Source: Maritimibacter dapengensis (lineage in GTDB: Bacteria > Pseudomonadota > Alphaproteobacteria > Rhodobacterales > Rhodobacteraceae). Taken from it: a stretch of DNA of 64,000 nucleotides. The translations under genes were made by a program, and so were the position numbers. The DNA is taken from positions 40,001-104,000 of the forward strand of contig NZ_JAHUZE010000004.1 of the NCBI RefSeq assembly GCF_019218265.1. Reading direction: 5' to 3'. Position 1 is the stretch's first letter. The number at the start of each line of letters is the position of its first letter. This document shows positions 16,716 to 28,461 of this stretch, in pieces. The notes under the pieces are model-generated. The model was not told the DNA's origin, ran no database searches, and saw only the letters and a program-made list of their open reading frames with translations.

Positions 16716-18789
16716 TCTCACGATACACCCCGTCGACCGCAAGGTGTCCAACATGGTCGCGGTCGCCCTCTCGCTCGTCGCCGTGATCTACGCCGCCTCG
16801 GGCCCGCTCAATGATTTCGTGACGTGGTTCATCCAGAACACCACCGAAGGCTGGGAAGAACTCTCACGTCGGGATCAGCGCTTCGCGATGCGCGAACATT
16901 GGATGGGCATGGCGCTGGGCAGCTTCGAACAGAACTTCCTGCGCCCCACCGGGCTCATAATCGGCATTCCGATCATCCTCTCGTTTGTTGTCTCGGCCCT
17001 GAAGATCCATCAATCCCCCGCCCTGCGCTGGCTCAACTGGCTCATGGCGCTGGCCGCGACCGCGGCCTTCACGATCTGGATCGTGAAGATTTTCGCCAGC
17101 GACGCGGGCGCGATCCCCCGGATCGACCGGATCGACTACATCGCTTTCCCGGTCGCCGCCGCGATCACGCTCTACATGACCTACCGCATGTTCGGCGGGT
17201 TCATCGTCGGGTTCTGCCTGTTCTGGGTCGCCTATTTCTTCCTGCGCGGCCTCCTGCCCGACTGGACAGGCATCCTCGCCGGGTCCGAGGCCACCTTCGC
17301 TCAGAACCTGCGTCAGATGCTCTTGAACTTCTGGGCGCAGACCGGCGGCATGTTCGGCCAACCCGTGCAGGTCGTGACCGCGAACGTGCTCGTATTCATC
17401 GTCTTCGGCGCGATCCTCATGGCGTCGGGGGCAGGCGATCTCCTGATGAAAATCGCCAACCGGATCTCGGGCGGCCTGACGGGCGGCGCGGCCCATGCGG
17501 CCATCGCGTCCTCTGCCCTGTTCGGCACGCTGTCGGGCGCGGCGATCTCGAACGTCGTCTCCACCGGAACCATGACCATTCCCGTCATCAAACGCTCCGG
17601 CTTCCGCCCGGCCTTCGCGGGCGCCGTCGAGGCCGCAGCCTCCACGGGCGGGCAGATCATGCCGCCGGTCATGGGCGTCGTCGCCTTCTTCGTCGCGGGC
17701 CAGATCGGGCTCGAATACCGCTACATCGTGGTCGCCGCCATCGTGCCCGCGATATTCTACTACCTCGGCACCTTCCTCGCGGTCTATTTCGAAGCCCGCC
17801 GCCTCGGGATCGGTGGCCTGCCGCGCGCGGAACGCCCGGCTCTCACCCGCTCCGAATGGGTCAAATGCCTCGTCTTCGTGATCCCGCTCGGCACGCTGTC
17901 TTACTTCCTGTTCTCGCAGCCCTCCGTGCCCAAGGCCGGGTTCTACGGCATCATCGCCGCACTCGGCTCGTCTCTCGTGCTGTTCCCCGAGTTCCGTTCG
18001 TTCGGCAAGGTCTGGCGCGCGATGGCGGATGCAGGGCGCATGATCGCAGGCATGATCGTCGTCGTGACGGCCATCGGCCTGATCGTCGGGCTGATCCAGT
18101 CGTCCGGCTTCGCGGGCCGCCTGTCGCTTCTTCTCGCGCAGATCGCGACCGGCGCTTTGCCCATCGTGCTCCTCGTGGTCGCCTTTGGCGCGATCATCCT
18201 CGGCATGGGGCTGCCGCCCGGTGCGACCTACTTCATCATCGTCATCGCCCTGTCGTCGGGGATTGACACGGTCGGCCTCGCCCCCCTGACGCTGCACCTC
18301 TTCGTCGTGGTCTTCGCCATGATGTCAACGGTGACACCACCCGTGGCGCTCGCGGCCTTCGCAGCAGCGCCCATCGCGGGCGCGAACCCGATCCGCACCG
18401 GGTTCGAAGCGGCCAAGATCGCGCTGGCCGGATTCCTCATCCCCTTCGTTTTCGTCTACCACCCGGCGGTGCTCTACAAGCTCCAGTCGCTCTTCGTCAT
18501 CCTTGGCGGGGAAGAGGTGGACAGCCGTGCGATGATCGACATCACCACCGTGAGCTGGGGCGATCTCGGCTGGATCGTTATGGCTTTCACGCTTGCAATG
18601 TGGCTGATCAGCTCCGGCCTCGCCGGGTTCGACCGCGCGCATCTCACGAAACTCGAGCGCATATTGCGGGTCGTCATCGGCTTCGCCGCGCTCGCTCCGA
18701 ACATGCTCGTCGCGATACCCGCGGCGGGTCTGGGTGTCGCACTCATCCTGCGGGAATGGGTCGCGTCGCGAAACACGGTCCCGGCTTAA
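16708..18789 (+). CDS. TRAP transporter permease, fused small and large subunits (TAXI type)
   Basis: 693 aa integral membrane protein; ATG at 16708 preceded by AGGAGG. The N-terminal third has about four to six hydrophobic segments (small-subunit-like), the remainder is the large DctM-type permease with the conserved AAAISNVVSTGTMTIPVIKR and ASTGGQIMPPVMG motifs and GAIILGMGLPPGATYF. The fusion is the normal state in TAXI-family TRAP systems. It imports an organic anion with Na+ or H+. The binding protein follows 25 bp downstream and the hydrolase overlaps upstream, so the three form one import-and-cleave unit. Confidence 0.92.
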   Translation: MADLTIHPVDRKVSNMVAVALSLVAVIYAASGPLNDFVTWFIQNTTEGWEELSRRDQRFAMREHWMGMALGSFEQNFLRPTGLIIGIPIILSFVVSALKIHQSPALRWLNWLMALAATAAFTIWIVKIFASDAGAIPRIDRIDYIAFPVAAAITLYMTYRMFGGFIVGFCLFWVAYFFLRGLLPDWTGILAGSEATFAQNLRQMLLNFWAQTGGMFGQPVQVVTANVLVFIVFGAILMASGAGDLLMKIANRISGGLTGGAAHAAIASSALFGTLSGAAISNVVSTGTMTIPVIKRSGFRPAFAGAVEAAASTGGQIMPPVMGVVAFFVAGQIGLEYRYIVVAAIVPAIFYYLGTFLAVYFEARRLGIGGLPRAERPALTRSEWVKCLVFVIPLGTLSYFLFSQPSVPKAGFYGIIAALGSSLVLFPEFRSFGKVWRAMADAGRMIAGMIVVVTAIGLIVGLIQSSGFAGRLSLLLAQIATGALPIVLLVVAFGAIILGMGLPPGATYFIIVIALSSGIDTVGLAPLTLHLFVVVFAMMSTVTPPVALAAFAAAPIAGANPIRTGFEAAKIALAGFLIPFVFVYHPAVLYKLQSLFVILGGEEVDSRAMIDITTVSWGDLGWIVMAFTLAMWLISSGLAGFDRAHLTKLERILRVVIGFAALAPNMLVAIPAAGLGVALILREWVASRNTVPA

Positions 18790-18814
18790 CGGGACGCATA
18801 TCAGGGAGGATTAT

Positions 18815-19792
18815 ATGAAACATCTCAAACACGCATCGCTCGCCGCGGCTCTGGCCATCGGGGCCGGCGCACAGGCACAGGCCCAGAACCTGACTATGGC
18901 GACGATCGAGCCGAGCCTCGGCCCGGCGATCACCATGTCGACCTTCGCCAACCTCGTGAACAACGAGCTGGACGATGTCGAAATCGAGGTCGCGGGCGGC
19001 GGTGCCGCGACGCTTCACATGGTCGAGGTCGCGCGCGGCAACCTGGATATGTCGATGACCTCGCCATCGATCTATCCGTTGATGCAGAAGGGTGCCGCGA
19101 TGTATGCGAACGAGCCCGACGCCCCGGCCCTGTCGGAAAACCTGCGCCTCATCATGTGGTTCCCCTATGGTGCCTACCACTACACCGTGCGCCCCGACAG
19201 CGGGATCGAGATGCTCGACGACATCGAAGGCGCGACCGTGTTTCTCGGGCCAGCAGGCGGCGGAGCCTACGCCACCGCGCGCGGCTGGATCGAAGCGACC
19301 ACGGGGCTCGTCGCGGGCGAGGATTACGAGGCCATTACCGCGAACTGGGCCACCGGCTTCCAGTCGTTCCTCGACGGCAAGATCGACCTCTACGTGAACG
19401 GTTGCATGGACCCGTGCCAGCAGTTCCTCCAGATCACCGAGACCGAAGACGTGCGATTTATCGGCCCCGAAAGCCATGAAGGCGAAGCCGTCGAGAAATT
19501 CCTCGGCTCCTACCGCACGCTGGAAGAAATCGCACCGGGCGCGTACGGCCGGCAGGTGAACGAAGAAGCCGTGACGAGCCACAACACCTCGGTCGGAATC
19601 ACCGTGCGCGCGGATCTGGACGAAGAGACCGTTTACCGGATCACCAAGGCCTTCTGGGAAAACCTCGACTCGATCACGTCTGACGCACCCTGGGCCAAGG
19701 CAATCTCGCTCGAAGAAGCCGTGAAATACGAAGGCAACATGCCGCTGCACGACGGTGCCCGCCGCTACTACGAAGAAGTCGGCGCGCTCTGA
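18815..19792 (+). CDS. TAXI-family TRAP transporter substrate-binding protein
   Basis: 325 aa; GGGAGGA before the ATG. A signal peptide (MKHLKHASLAAALAIGAGAQAQA, cut before QN) sends it to the periplasm. Then come typical TAXI features: LTMATIEPSLGPAI, VAGGGAATLHMVEVARGNLDM, TVFLGPAGGGAYATARGWIE, and a C-terminal helix with LHDGARRYYEEVG. It captures the ligand and hands it to the fused permease upstream. The ligand is unknown; the neighbouring sulfatase/phosphonatase suggests a sulfated or phosphonate-like compound. Confidence 0.92.
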   Translation: MKHLKHASLAAALAIGAGAQAQAQNLTMATIEPSLGPAITMSTFANLVNNELDDVEIEVAGGGAATLHMVEVARGNLDMSMTSPSIYPLMQKGAAMYANEPDAPALSENLRLIMWFPYGAYHYTVRPDSGIEMLDDIEGATVFLGPAGGGAYATARGWIEATTGLVAGEDYEAITANWATGFQSFLDGKIDLYVNGCMDPCQQFLQITETEDVRFIGPESHEGEAVEKFLGSYRTLEEIAPGAYGRQVNEEAVTSHNTSVGITVRADLDEETVYRITKAFWENLDSITSDAPWAKAISLEEAVKYEGNMPLHDGARRYYEEVGAL

Positions 19793-19816
19793 GCACCCAG
19801 ACAACGCCAAAACCTC

Positions 19817-19840
19817 AGCGCCCGGCTCAGGTCGGGCGCT
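19817..19840 (+). terminator. Hairpin after the TRAP binding-protein gene
   Basis: A perfect 8-bp stem AGCGCCCG / CGGGCGCT with an 8-base loop lies 25 bp after the stop. The T content after it is low, so termination may be partial. Confidence 0.55.
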
Positions 19841-19942
19841 TACGCGTTCCCGCGCGTCCGTCTCTGATAGATCGAACGGGCAGGAGGGGGAACGCGCACC
19901 GCTTTGCCAAGCCCCCGGTGGTGGGCTAAAGCTTTCTCATGG

Positions 19943-20446
19943 ATGGGGAATCGACCGATTAAGCGTATCACATCAGATGGCAAGAAGATCGACATGGGCC
20001 AGCTTGCCCACGATCTTCCATTCAGACTACGCACCCTTCAGGCATTGCTTCGCCCCGACGGGCAGGCGCTGATCGACGCGCTCGGGATCGAGATGGGCGA
20101 AGTCGGTGTGCTGTCGGTCATCGGGCAGAACCCCGGCATTTCGCAAAACGATGTCGCGACTGCGGTGGTGCTGAAGAAATCGGCCGTAACCAAGATCGTG
20201 TCCGGGCTGGAGGAACGCGGCCTCGTCGCCCGACAGAGGGTGTCTCAGGATCGCCGCGTGAACGCGCTGACCCTGACGACCGATGGCGCGGCCCTGCTGG
20301 ATCGCATCCGCGCGGCAACACGCGACCTGAACGACCACCTGTTCGAAGGAATTCCAGACGAGAAACGCCTGGCCTTCTTCGACATCATCGACAAGGTGTC
20401 GGACCGCCTGTCGCGTGGCAATGGCACAAGGGGAAACGCCGCCTGA
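19943..20446 (+). CDS. MarR-family transcriptional regulator, paralogue of the one at 11597-12082
   Basis: 167 aa from the ATG at 19943; an upstream in-frame TTG (19904) and a downstream ATG (19994) are alternatives and none has a strong ribosome site. The winged HTH reads GISQNDVATAVVLKKSAVTKIVSGLEERGLVARQ with wing VSQDRRVNALTLT. Motif for motif it follows the MarR gene of the alcohol-oxidation cassette. It stands after the TRAP run on the same strand, separated by a hairpin, and probably represses that run in the absence of substrate. Confidence 0.82.
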   Translation: MGNRPIKRITSDGKKIDMGQLAHDLPFRLRTLQALLRPDGQALIDALGIEMGEVGVLSVIGQNPGISQNDVATAVVLKKSAVTKIVSGLEERGLVARQRVSQDRRVNALTLTTDGAALLDRIRAATRDLNDHLFEGIPDEKRLAFFDIIDKVSDRLSRGNGTRGNAA

Positions 20447-20460
20447 CCCGCAAACGAAAA

Positions 20461-20482
20461 CGGGCGGACCGAAGCCCGCCCG
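20461..20482 (-). terminator. Intrinsic terminator of the isocitrate dehydrogenase gene (shared, convergent)
   Basis: A 7-bp G+C stem CGGGCGG / CCGCCCG with an 8-base loop lies between the convergent MarR and icd stops. Read on the minus strand it is followed by TTTTCGTTT, a good U-tract; on the plus strand the tail is poor. Confidence 0.75.
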
Positions 20483-20504
20483 CCGGTAATCATGCTCGTG
20501 TCGA

Positions 20505-22700
20505 TCAGTCGACGATCGCGTTCAGCGTCGCAGAAGGGCGCATGACCGCATAGGTCTTTTCCTCGTCGCCGTGGTAGTAGCCACCAAGATCGACGGCCTT
20601 GCCCTGATCCGCCATCAACTCTTCGATGATCTGCGCTTCCTTCTCGGCCATGGCCGCTGCAACCGGCTTGAAGTGCTCGGCCAGTTTGGCGTCGTCCGAT
20701 TGCGCGGCCAGCGCCTCGGCCCAATAGCGTGCGAACCAGTAATGGCTGGTGCGGTTGTCGTTCTGGCCGACCTTGCGCTCCGGGCTGTTGCCGTTCTCCA
20801 GCACCTTCTGTGTCGCCGCTTCCACGGCTTCGCCGAGCACCTGAGCGCTCGCCTTGCTCTGCGCATCCGCGAGGAACTTGAAGCTTTCACCAAGCGCGCA
20901 GAATTCGCCAAGGCTGTCCCAGCGCAGGTGGTTTTCTTCCATCAACTGCTGGACATGCTTGGGGGCCGAGCCGCCCGCGCCGGTCTCGAACAGCCCGCCG
21001 CCGTTCATCAGCTTCACGATCGACAGCATCTTGGCCGACGTGCCCAGTTCCAGGATCGGGAACAGGTCGGTGAGGTAGTCACGCAGCACGTTGCCGGTGA
21101 TCGTGACGCAATCCTCGCCGTCGCGCATGGTTTCAAGCGTGAAACGCGTGGCTTCGCGCGGGGCCATGATCGGAATGTCGATGCCCTGTTCCGCCAGCAC
21201 CGGCTTCACATAAGCGATCAGTTCGGCGTCATGCGCGCGGTTCTCATCGAGCCAGAACGCAGCCTTGCCGGTCGCCTTGGTGCGGTCGATGCCAAGCTGA
21301 ATCCAGTCGAGGATCGGCGCTTTCTTCGCCGTGGCCGAGCGCCAGATGTCGCCTGCATCCACGTTATGGCTATGCAGCACGCCACCGTTGTCCAGAACGA
21401 TCTCGACCTTGCCCTTGGCGGGAATCTCGAACGTCGTCGGGTGCGAGCCGTATTCCTCGGCCTTCTGAGCCATCAGGCCCACGTTCGACACGGCACCACA
21501 GGTGGTCACGTCGAGCTTCCCGGTCTGTTTGAAATACTCGATGGTCTCGTCATAGACCGGCGCATAGCAATTGTCCGGAATGCAGCACTTGGTCGGCGCA
21601 GGCTCCCCATCCGGTCCCCAGCCGATGCCGCCGGCCTTGATGACCGCGGGCATGGAGGCGTCGATGATGACGTCCGAGGACACGTGCAGGTTCGAGATGC
21701 CCTTGTCCGAGTCGACCATGTACATCGGCGGCTGCGCATCCATCACGGATTTGTAGTCGGCCTCGAGCGTCGCATCGCCCTTGATCCGGTTTTCCAGGTC
21801 GCCAAGACCCGAGTTCGGGTTCCAGCCAAGCTCTTTGAGCTTGTCGCCATGCTTGGAGATGAAGTCTTCCAGGTAGACCGCCACGAAATGGCCGAAGATG
21901 ATCGGATCCGAGACCTTCATCATCGTCGCCTTCAGGTGGACCGAGAACAGAACGCCCGGCTCCATGCTGTCGATCTCTTTCCTGATGAAGTCGCGCAAGG
22001 TCGCAGCGGACATGTAGGTCGCGTCGACAACGGTGCCTTCGTCATAGGACAGCCCATCCTTCAGCACCGTTTCGGTGCCATCTTCGGCGGTGAAGACGAT
22101 CTTTGCGCCCCCGGTCTGATCCGCGCTGATCGTCGCCGATGTCTCATTGGCGTAGAAATCGTCGCCCGGCATGGACGCGACATGCGTCTTCGAATCCGAC
22201 GACCAGTCGCCCATGCGGTGCGGGTTGGCCATCGCGTAGTTCTTCACGGCTTTCGCGGCGCGGCGGTCCGAGTTGCCTTCGCGCAGAACCGGGTTCACCG
22301 CCGAGCCTTTGACCGTATCGTAACGGGCGCGCACGTCCTTTTCCTCGTCCGTGGACGGCTCGTAGGGATAGTCCGGCAGGGCGTATCCCTGACCCTGCAA
22401 TTCCTTGATCGTCGCGACGAGCTGCGGGACCGAGGCCGAGATGTTCGGCAGTTTGATGACGTTCGCGCCCGGCTTCTTCACGATTTCACCCAGCCATGCC
22501 AGATCGTCCGACACCTTCTGGTCGTCCGTAAGGTAGTCCGGGAACTGGCTCAGCACACGGCCCGCGAGCGAGATGTTGCGCAACTCGACGTCGATATCGG
22601 CGGCCTTGGCGAAAGACGAGATGATCGGGAGGAGCGAATGGCTTGCCAGCTCCGGGGCTTCGTCAACCTTCGTATAGATGATGTCGGGGGTATCGCTCAT
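20505..22700 (-). CDS. icd: NADP-dependent isocitrate dehydrogenase, monomeric type
   Basis: 731 aa, the size of the single-chain IDH-II family (about 740), quite unlike the 400-aa dimeric enzymes. The family's N-terminal block ([20 protein letters not shown]), [13 protein letters not shown] and [11 protein letters not shown] segments are plain. It oxidatively decarboxylates isocitrate to 2-oxoglutarate, giving NADPH, in the TCA cycle. The start is the ATG at 22700 with CGGAGA before it; longer open frame upstream is not used. It is single, divergent from oppA, with its own terminator. Confidence 0.95.
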   Translation of the reverse strand: MSDTPDIIYTKVDEAPELASHSLLPIISSFAKAADIDVELRNISLAGRVLSQFPDYLTDDQKVSDDLAWLGEIVKKPGANVIKLPNISASVPQLVATIKELQGQGYALPDYPYEPSTDEEKDVRARYDTVKGSAVNPVLREGNSDRRAAKAVKNYAMANPHRMGDWSSDSKTHVASMPGDDFYANETSATISADQTGGAKIVFTAEDGTETVLKDGLSYDEGTVVDATYMSAATLRDFIRKEIDSMEPGVLFSVHLKATMMKVSDPIIFGHFVAVYLEDFISKHGDKLKELGWNPNSGLGDLENRIKGDATLEADYKSVMDAQPPMYMVDSDKGISNLHVSSDVIIDASMPAVIKAGGIGWGPDGEPAPTKCCIPDNCYAPVYDETIEYFKQTGKLDVTTCGAVSNVGLMAQKAEEYGSHPTTFEIPAKGKVEIVLDNGGVLHSHNVDAGDIWRSATAKKAPILDWIQLGIDRTKATGKAAFWLDENRAHDAELIAYVKPVLAEQGIDIPIMAPREATRFTLETMRDGEDCVTITGNVLRDYLTDLFPILELGTSAKMLSIVKLMNGGGLFETGAGGSAPKHVQQLMEENHLRWDSLGEFCALGESFKFLADAQSKASAQVLGEAVEAATQKVLENGNSPERKVGQNDNRTSHYWFARYWAEALAAQSDDAKLAEHFKPVAAAMAEKEAQIIEELMADQGKAVDLGGYYHGDEEKTYAVMRPSATLNAIVD

Positions 22701-23024
22701 GTTCGGGTCTCCGTCAGGTCCGGGGTGATGTCCGGGATTGGGGCGGGGACTCGCACCCTGCCTTGCTTGCGTGTCGGGTAAATGACGCCGCGACACAAGT
22801 CAATGTGTGCCATTGTATACCGTCAAAATCTTTCGGCAAACCTGCCTTTTGGCGATGTACGGAACGGTACAAGCTGGAATTTGAGCAAATTCACGCAAGC
22901 TTGCGCGGGGTCAACATTGCAATTGGTTGCGACACCGTGGTTGCCCGTTACAGTTGTCCAATCGAAAAAGGCCCGAGCGCAGAATCGCCGCTCGAACGGC
23001 AACCAGACACGGGGAGAAAAAAAT
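22701..23024. other. Divergent promoter region between icd and oppA
   Basis: 324 bp with no gene. It must hold both promoters. A TGTAC-N6-GTACA inverted repeat lies at 22856-22871, and the stretch 22915-22975 (CAATTGGTTGCGACACC...) is moderately AT-rich. No promoter is assigned with confidence. Confidence 0.4.
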
Positions 23025-24650
23025 ATGACCAAATTTACGAAAATCTCGGTGGCGGCGCTCCTGTCGTCCACCATGATCACAAGCGCGGCCTTCGCCGCAC
23101 CCAACGTGCCCGAAGGCACGGAGCTCGCCGATGACCAGACGTTCACCTATCGCGTGCTCGACGAACATTCCTCCGTCGACCCGCAGGTGGTCGAGGATGT
23201 GACCGGCTCCGAAATCGTCCGCGACCTTTTCGAAGGGCTGATGAATCAGGACGCCGACGGCAACCTCATCCCGGGCGTGGCCACGGGCTACGAGGCTTCG
23301 GAGGACAAGCAAACCTACACCTTCACGCTCCGCGAAGACGCCAAGTGGTCCAACGGCGACCCGGTGACGGCCAACGATTTCGTCTATGCGTGGAAGCGCG
23401 CCGTCGATCCCGCGCTCGCCTCGCCCTACCAGTGGTTCATGGAGCTCATGTCGATCGAAAACGCCGCCGCGATCATCGCGGGTGAGATGGAGCCGTCCGA
23501 ACTGGGCGTGACTGCCGTCGACGACTATACGTTCGAGGTGAAGTTGTCCGCGCCGCTGCCCTATTTCCCGCAGATGACCACGCACGCCACCACCTTCCCG
23601 GCGCCACAAGCGGTCATCGAGGAACATGGCGATGACTGGACCAAACCGGAAAACATCGTCTCGAACGGCGCCTACGTGCTGACCGAACACCTTCCGAACG
23701 AACGGTCCACCCGTGAGCGGAACGAGATGTACTGGGACAACGAGAACACGATCATCGAAAAGACCGTGGCGCTCGTCATCAACGACGAAAACGTGGCACT
23801 GACCCGTTATCTCGCCGGTGAACTCGACCGCACCGAGATTCCGGCCGGCCAGTATCCGCAACTGTCCGAGGAATACCCGGACCAGGCGACGAGCTTCCCG
23901 CGCCTGTGTAACTACTACTACACCTTCAACGTATCCGACTCTGGCCCCGAGGCCTTCAAGGACGTGAACGTGCGCAAGGCGCTGGCGATGGCTGTGGACC
24001 GTGACATCATCGTCGAGAAGGTCATGCAGGGTGGCCAGCCGCCGGCCTACACCTTCACTCCCGCCGCGGTCGCGGGCTTCGAACCCCCGGCGCTGGAATG
24101 GGCCGGGATGGATCAGGCCGAGCGTGACCAGATGGCCAAGGACCTTCTGGCCGAAGCAGGCTACGGCCCGGACAATCCGCTCGAATTCGAAATGGTCTAC
24201 AACACGTCGGACGACCACGAGAAAGTCGCGGTGGCCCTGAGCCAGATGTGGAAATCCAAGCTCGGCGTTCAGGCGACGCTCGCGAACATGGAATGGAAAG
24301 TGTTCCTCGAAGAGCGCGGCAACCAGAACTTCGAAATGGCCCGCGGCGCATGGTGCGGCGACTACAACGAAGCCTCGACCTTCCTCGACCTGCTCGACAG
24401 CGACTCGGGCTACAACGACGGCAAGTATTCCAACGCCCGCGTGGACGAGCTTCTGGCCGAAGCCAAGACCTCGGACGATACCTCGCCGCTCTACACCGAA
24501 GTCGAGGAAATCCTCAACGAAGAGATGCCGGTGATCCCGGTCTATCACTACGCTGGTGTCTACATGCTCGACACCGATCTCGGCGGTTGGCCCGTCGATA
24601 ACGTCGAGCAGAACTGGTATTCCAAGGATCTCTACAAGATCGCGGAATGA
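23025..24650 (+). CDS. oppA: Oligopeptide ABC transporter substrate-binding protein
   Basis: 541 aa; GGGGAG precedes the ATG. Signal peptide MTKFTKISVAALLSSTMITS with cleavage after AFA, so periplasmic. SBP family 5 features: the RVLDEHSSVDPQVVEDVTGSEI start, DLFEGLMNQDADGNLIPGVA, the ligand-binding KWSNGDPVTANDFVYAWKR block, and YWD in the lobe hinge. The order OppA-OppB-OppC-OppDF is the classical oligopeptide import operon. It is followed by a strong hairpin before oppB, which would keep its mRNA more abundant than that of the permease genes. Confidence 0.93.
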   Translation: MTKFTKISVAALLSSTMITSAAFAAPNVPEGTELADDQTFTYRVLDEHSSVDPQVVEDVTGSEIVRDLFEGLMNQDADGNLIPGVATGYEASEDKQTYTFTLREDAKWSNGDPVTANDFVYAWKRAVDPALASPYQWFMELMSIENAAAIIAGEMEPSELGVTAVDDYTFEVKLSAPLPYFPQMTTHATTFPAPQAVIEEHGDDWTKPENIVSNGAYVLTEHLPNERSTRERNEMYWDNENTIIEKTVALVINDENVALTRYLAGELDRTEIPAGQYPQLSEEYPDQATSFPRLCNYYYTFNVSDSGPEAFKDVNVRKALAMAVDRDIIVEKVMQGGQPPAYTFTPAAVAGFEPPALEWAGMDQAERDQMAKDLLAEAGYGPDNPLEFEMVYNTSDDHEKVAVALSQMWKSKLGVQATLANMEWKVFLEERGNQNFEMARGAWCGDYNEASTFLDLLDSDSGYNDGKYSNARVDELLAEAKTSDDTSPLYTEVEEILNEEMPVIPVYHYAGVYMLDTDLGGWPVDNVEQNWYSKDLYKIAE

Positions 24651-24673
24651 ACCCGTTCCAATCCTGACCGCTC

Positions 24674-24701
24674 CCGCGCTCCCGGTTCCCCGGGGGCGCG
24701 G
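24674..24701 (+). terminator. Intercistronic hairpin between oppA and oppB
   Basis: Arms of 12 bp (24674-24685 and 24690-24701) with one U-G pair and a TTCC loop. There is no T-run after it, so it is more likely an mRNA-stabilising or partial attenuation element than a full stop; such elements are common after binding-protein genes. Confidence 0.7.
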
Positions 24702-24719
24702 CCCTTTGGTTGAGGCCCC

Positions 24720-25643
24720 ATGCTCGTCTATATCGCCAAGCGCATCCTGATCGCGATTCCCACGATCCTGATCCTGATCGTCGCGTCCTTCTTCCTGATC
24801 CATTTTGCGCCGGGTGGCCCGTTCACCTCTGAACGCCCCCTGCCACCCGCCGTCCTAGCCAATATCGAGGCGCGCTACGGGCTGGATCAGCCGCTGTGGA
24901 AGCAGCTCTGGGATTACCTCGTCAACATCGTCCTGCACTTCGATTTCGGCCCGTCCTTCAAGTTCAAGGACCGCGACGTGAACGACATCATCGCGCAGGG
25001 CTTCCCGATTTCGCTGACCTACGGCTCTCTGGCCTTCCTCGCCGCGACCATCGTCGGCGTCAGCCTGGGCGTCTGGGCAGCGATCAAGCACAACACATGG
25101 ATCGACTATTTCGCCGTCACCCTGGGCATCGCGGCGCAGGCACTGCCGAACTTCATCATGGGCCCGATCCTCATCCTGACCTTCACGCTCTGGCTGGGCC
25201 TGCTGCCCGGCGGCGGCTGGAACGGCGGGCAATGGGAATACCTCATCATGCCGGTGATCGCGCTGTCCACGTCCTACATGGGCAACATCGCACGCCTGAC
25301 GCGGTCCTCCATGCTCGAGGTCATGAACTCAAATTTCATCCGCACCGCCAGGGCCAAGGGCCTTCCCACGCGCACCGTGATCTGGCGCCACGCGATGAAA
25401 CCCACGCTCCTCCCGGTGGTCAGCTATCTCGGCCCCGTCTTCGTCTACGTGCTGACCGGCTCGGTCTTCGTGGACCTTTACTTCTCCACCGGCGGGCTGG
25501 GGCAGGCCTATGTCGGCTCCGCGCTCACCCGCGACTACGCCGTGCTTCTGGGGGTCACGATCCTCTATGGCGGGCTCACCGTGCTGGTGAACCTTCTCAC
25601 CGACCTCGCCTACGCGTGGTTCGACCCGAAAATCCGGTATTGA
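24720..25643 (+). CDS. oppB: Oligopeptide ABC transporter permease
   Basis: 307 aa, six hydrophobic segments beginning at residue 8. It has the family's N-terminal start (MLVYIAKRILIAIPTILI), the GLDQPLWKQLWDYLVNIV block and the EAA loop near residues 210-230 (NSNFIRTARAKGLPTRTVIWRHAM), which docks on the ATPase. Inner membrane, forms the pore with OppC. The upstream gap of about 70 bp holds the hairpin; oppC starts 12 bp downstream. Confidence 0.94.
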   Translation: MLVYIAKRILIAIPTILILIVASFFLIHFAPGGPFTSERPLPPAVLANIEARYGLDQPLWKQLWDYLVNIVLHFDFGPSFKFKDRDVNDIIAQGFPISLTYGSLAFLAATIVGVSLGVWAAIKHNTWIDYFAVTLGIAAQALPNFIMGPILILTFTLWLGLLPGGGWNGGQWEYLIMPVIALSTSYMGNIARLTRSSMLEVMNSNFIRTARAKGLPTRTVIWRHAMKPTLLPVVSYLGPVFVYVLTGSVFVDLYFSTGGLGQAYVGSALTRDYAVLLGVTILYGGLTVLVNLLTDLAYAWFDPKIRY

Positions 25644-25655
25644 GGGAGGCATCAG

Positions 25656-26588
25656 ATGGTCTTTGGAAGCTCGCAGAAAGCCGCCCAACTCGCAGACGAC
25701 GTCACCGACGTGATCCCGGTCAAAGGGCGCTCGCTGCTCCACGACGCCTATATCCGCTTCACGCACAACAAGGCGGCGATGGCCTCGGTCGTCGTGCTCG
25801 GACTCATCATCCTCTTCGTCCTGATCGGGCCGCTGTTCGCACAATGGTCGAACGAAGAGATCGACTGGGATCGCATGGGCAACATCGCCACCGAAGGGAT
25901 GCCCTCGATCGCCAACGGTCACTTCTTCGGTCTCGACGAGTTGGGGCGCGACCTCTACTCCCGCGTGATCCAGGCGACCCGCACCTCCCTCATGGTCGGC
26001 CTCATCGGTGCCGCCACCGCGCTTATCATTGGCACGACCTACGGACTGGTGGCGGGCTATGTCGGCGGCCGCGTCGACAGCGCCATGATGCGCTTCGTCG
26101 ACATCCTTCTGGCGATCCCGCTGACACTGGTCATCATCCTGTTCCTCGTCATCGCCGGGCGCTCGTTCTTCATGCTGTTCGTATCCCTCGGCGCTGTCGG
26201 CTGGCTGACCATGAGCCGTATCGTCCGCGCCCAGACCCTCAGCCTCAAGACCCGCGAATTCATCGAGGCTGCCCGCGCCGCCGGCGTGTCCGAGGTGACC
26301 ATCATGATCCGCCACATCCTTCCCAACCTGATCGGCGTGGTAATCGTCTATGCCTCCTTGCTCGTGCCCGAGATGATCCTGACCGAAAGCTTCATCTCGT
26401 TCTTGGGCCTCGGCATTTCCGAGCCATATACCTCACTGGGCAAGCTCATCGCCGAAGGCGCAGGCACCATGGCCTACGGCACGACATGGCAGCTTCTCTA
26501 TCCGCTCTTTTTCTACGTCGCGATCATCATCACCATGTTCTTCATCGGTGACGGACTACGCGACGCGCTCGACCCGAAGGACCGCTGA
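25656..26588 (+). CDS. oppC: Oligopeptide ABC transporter permease
   Basis: 310 aa inner-membrane protein. After a 40-residue cytosolic N-terminus comes HNKAAMASVVVLGLIILFVLIG (first span), the FGLDELGRDLYSRVIQATRTSL motif of OppC/DppC proteins, and the EAA loop LKTREFIEAARAAGVSEVTIMIRHILPN. Pairs with OppB. AGGGAGG precedes the ATG, and the ATPase gene starts one base after its stop. Confidence 0.94.
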   Translation: MVFGSSQKAAQLADDVTDVIPVKGRSLLHDAYIRFTHNKAAMASVVVLGLIILFVLIGPLFAQWSNEEIDWDRMGNIATEGMPSIANGHFFGLDELGRDLYSRVIQATRTSLMVGLIGAATALIIGTTYGLVAGYVGGRVDSAMMRFVDILLAIPLTLVIILFLVIAGRSFFMLFVSLGAVGWLTMSRIVRAQTLSLKTREFIEAARAAGVSEVTIMIRHILPNLIGVVIVYASLLVPEMILTESFISFLGLGISEPYTSLGKLIAEGAGTMAYGTTWQLLYPLFFYVAIIITMFFIGDGLRDALDPKDR

Positions 26589-26589
26589 C

Positions 26590-28428
<1,839 letters not shown>

Positions 28429-28461
28429 TAATAGATTTCCTTGTGGTTATATTTCCGATAG

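Noticed and set aside
16864-18297. 477-codon minus-strand frame, very rich in Asp/Arg/Glu/His
   Set aside because: Antisense shadow of the hydrophobic TRAP permease; its composition is the mirror of membrane codons.
20571-22781. 736-codon plus-strand frame
   Set aside because: Antisense of the clearly real isocitrate dehydrogenase gene.
22911-24803. 630-codon minus-strand frame
   Set aside because: Antisense of oppA, with no recognisable domain.
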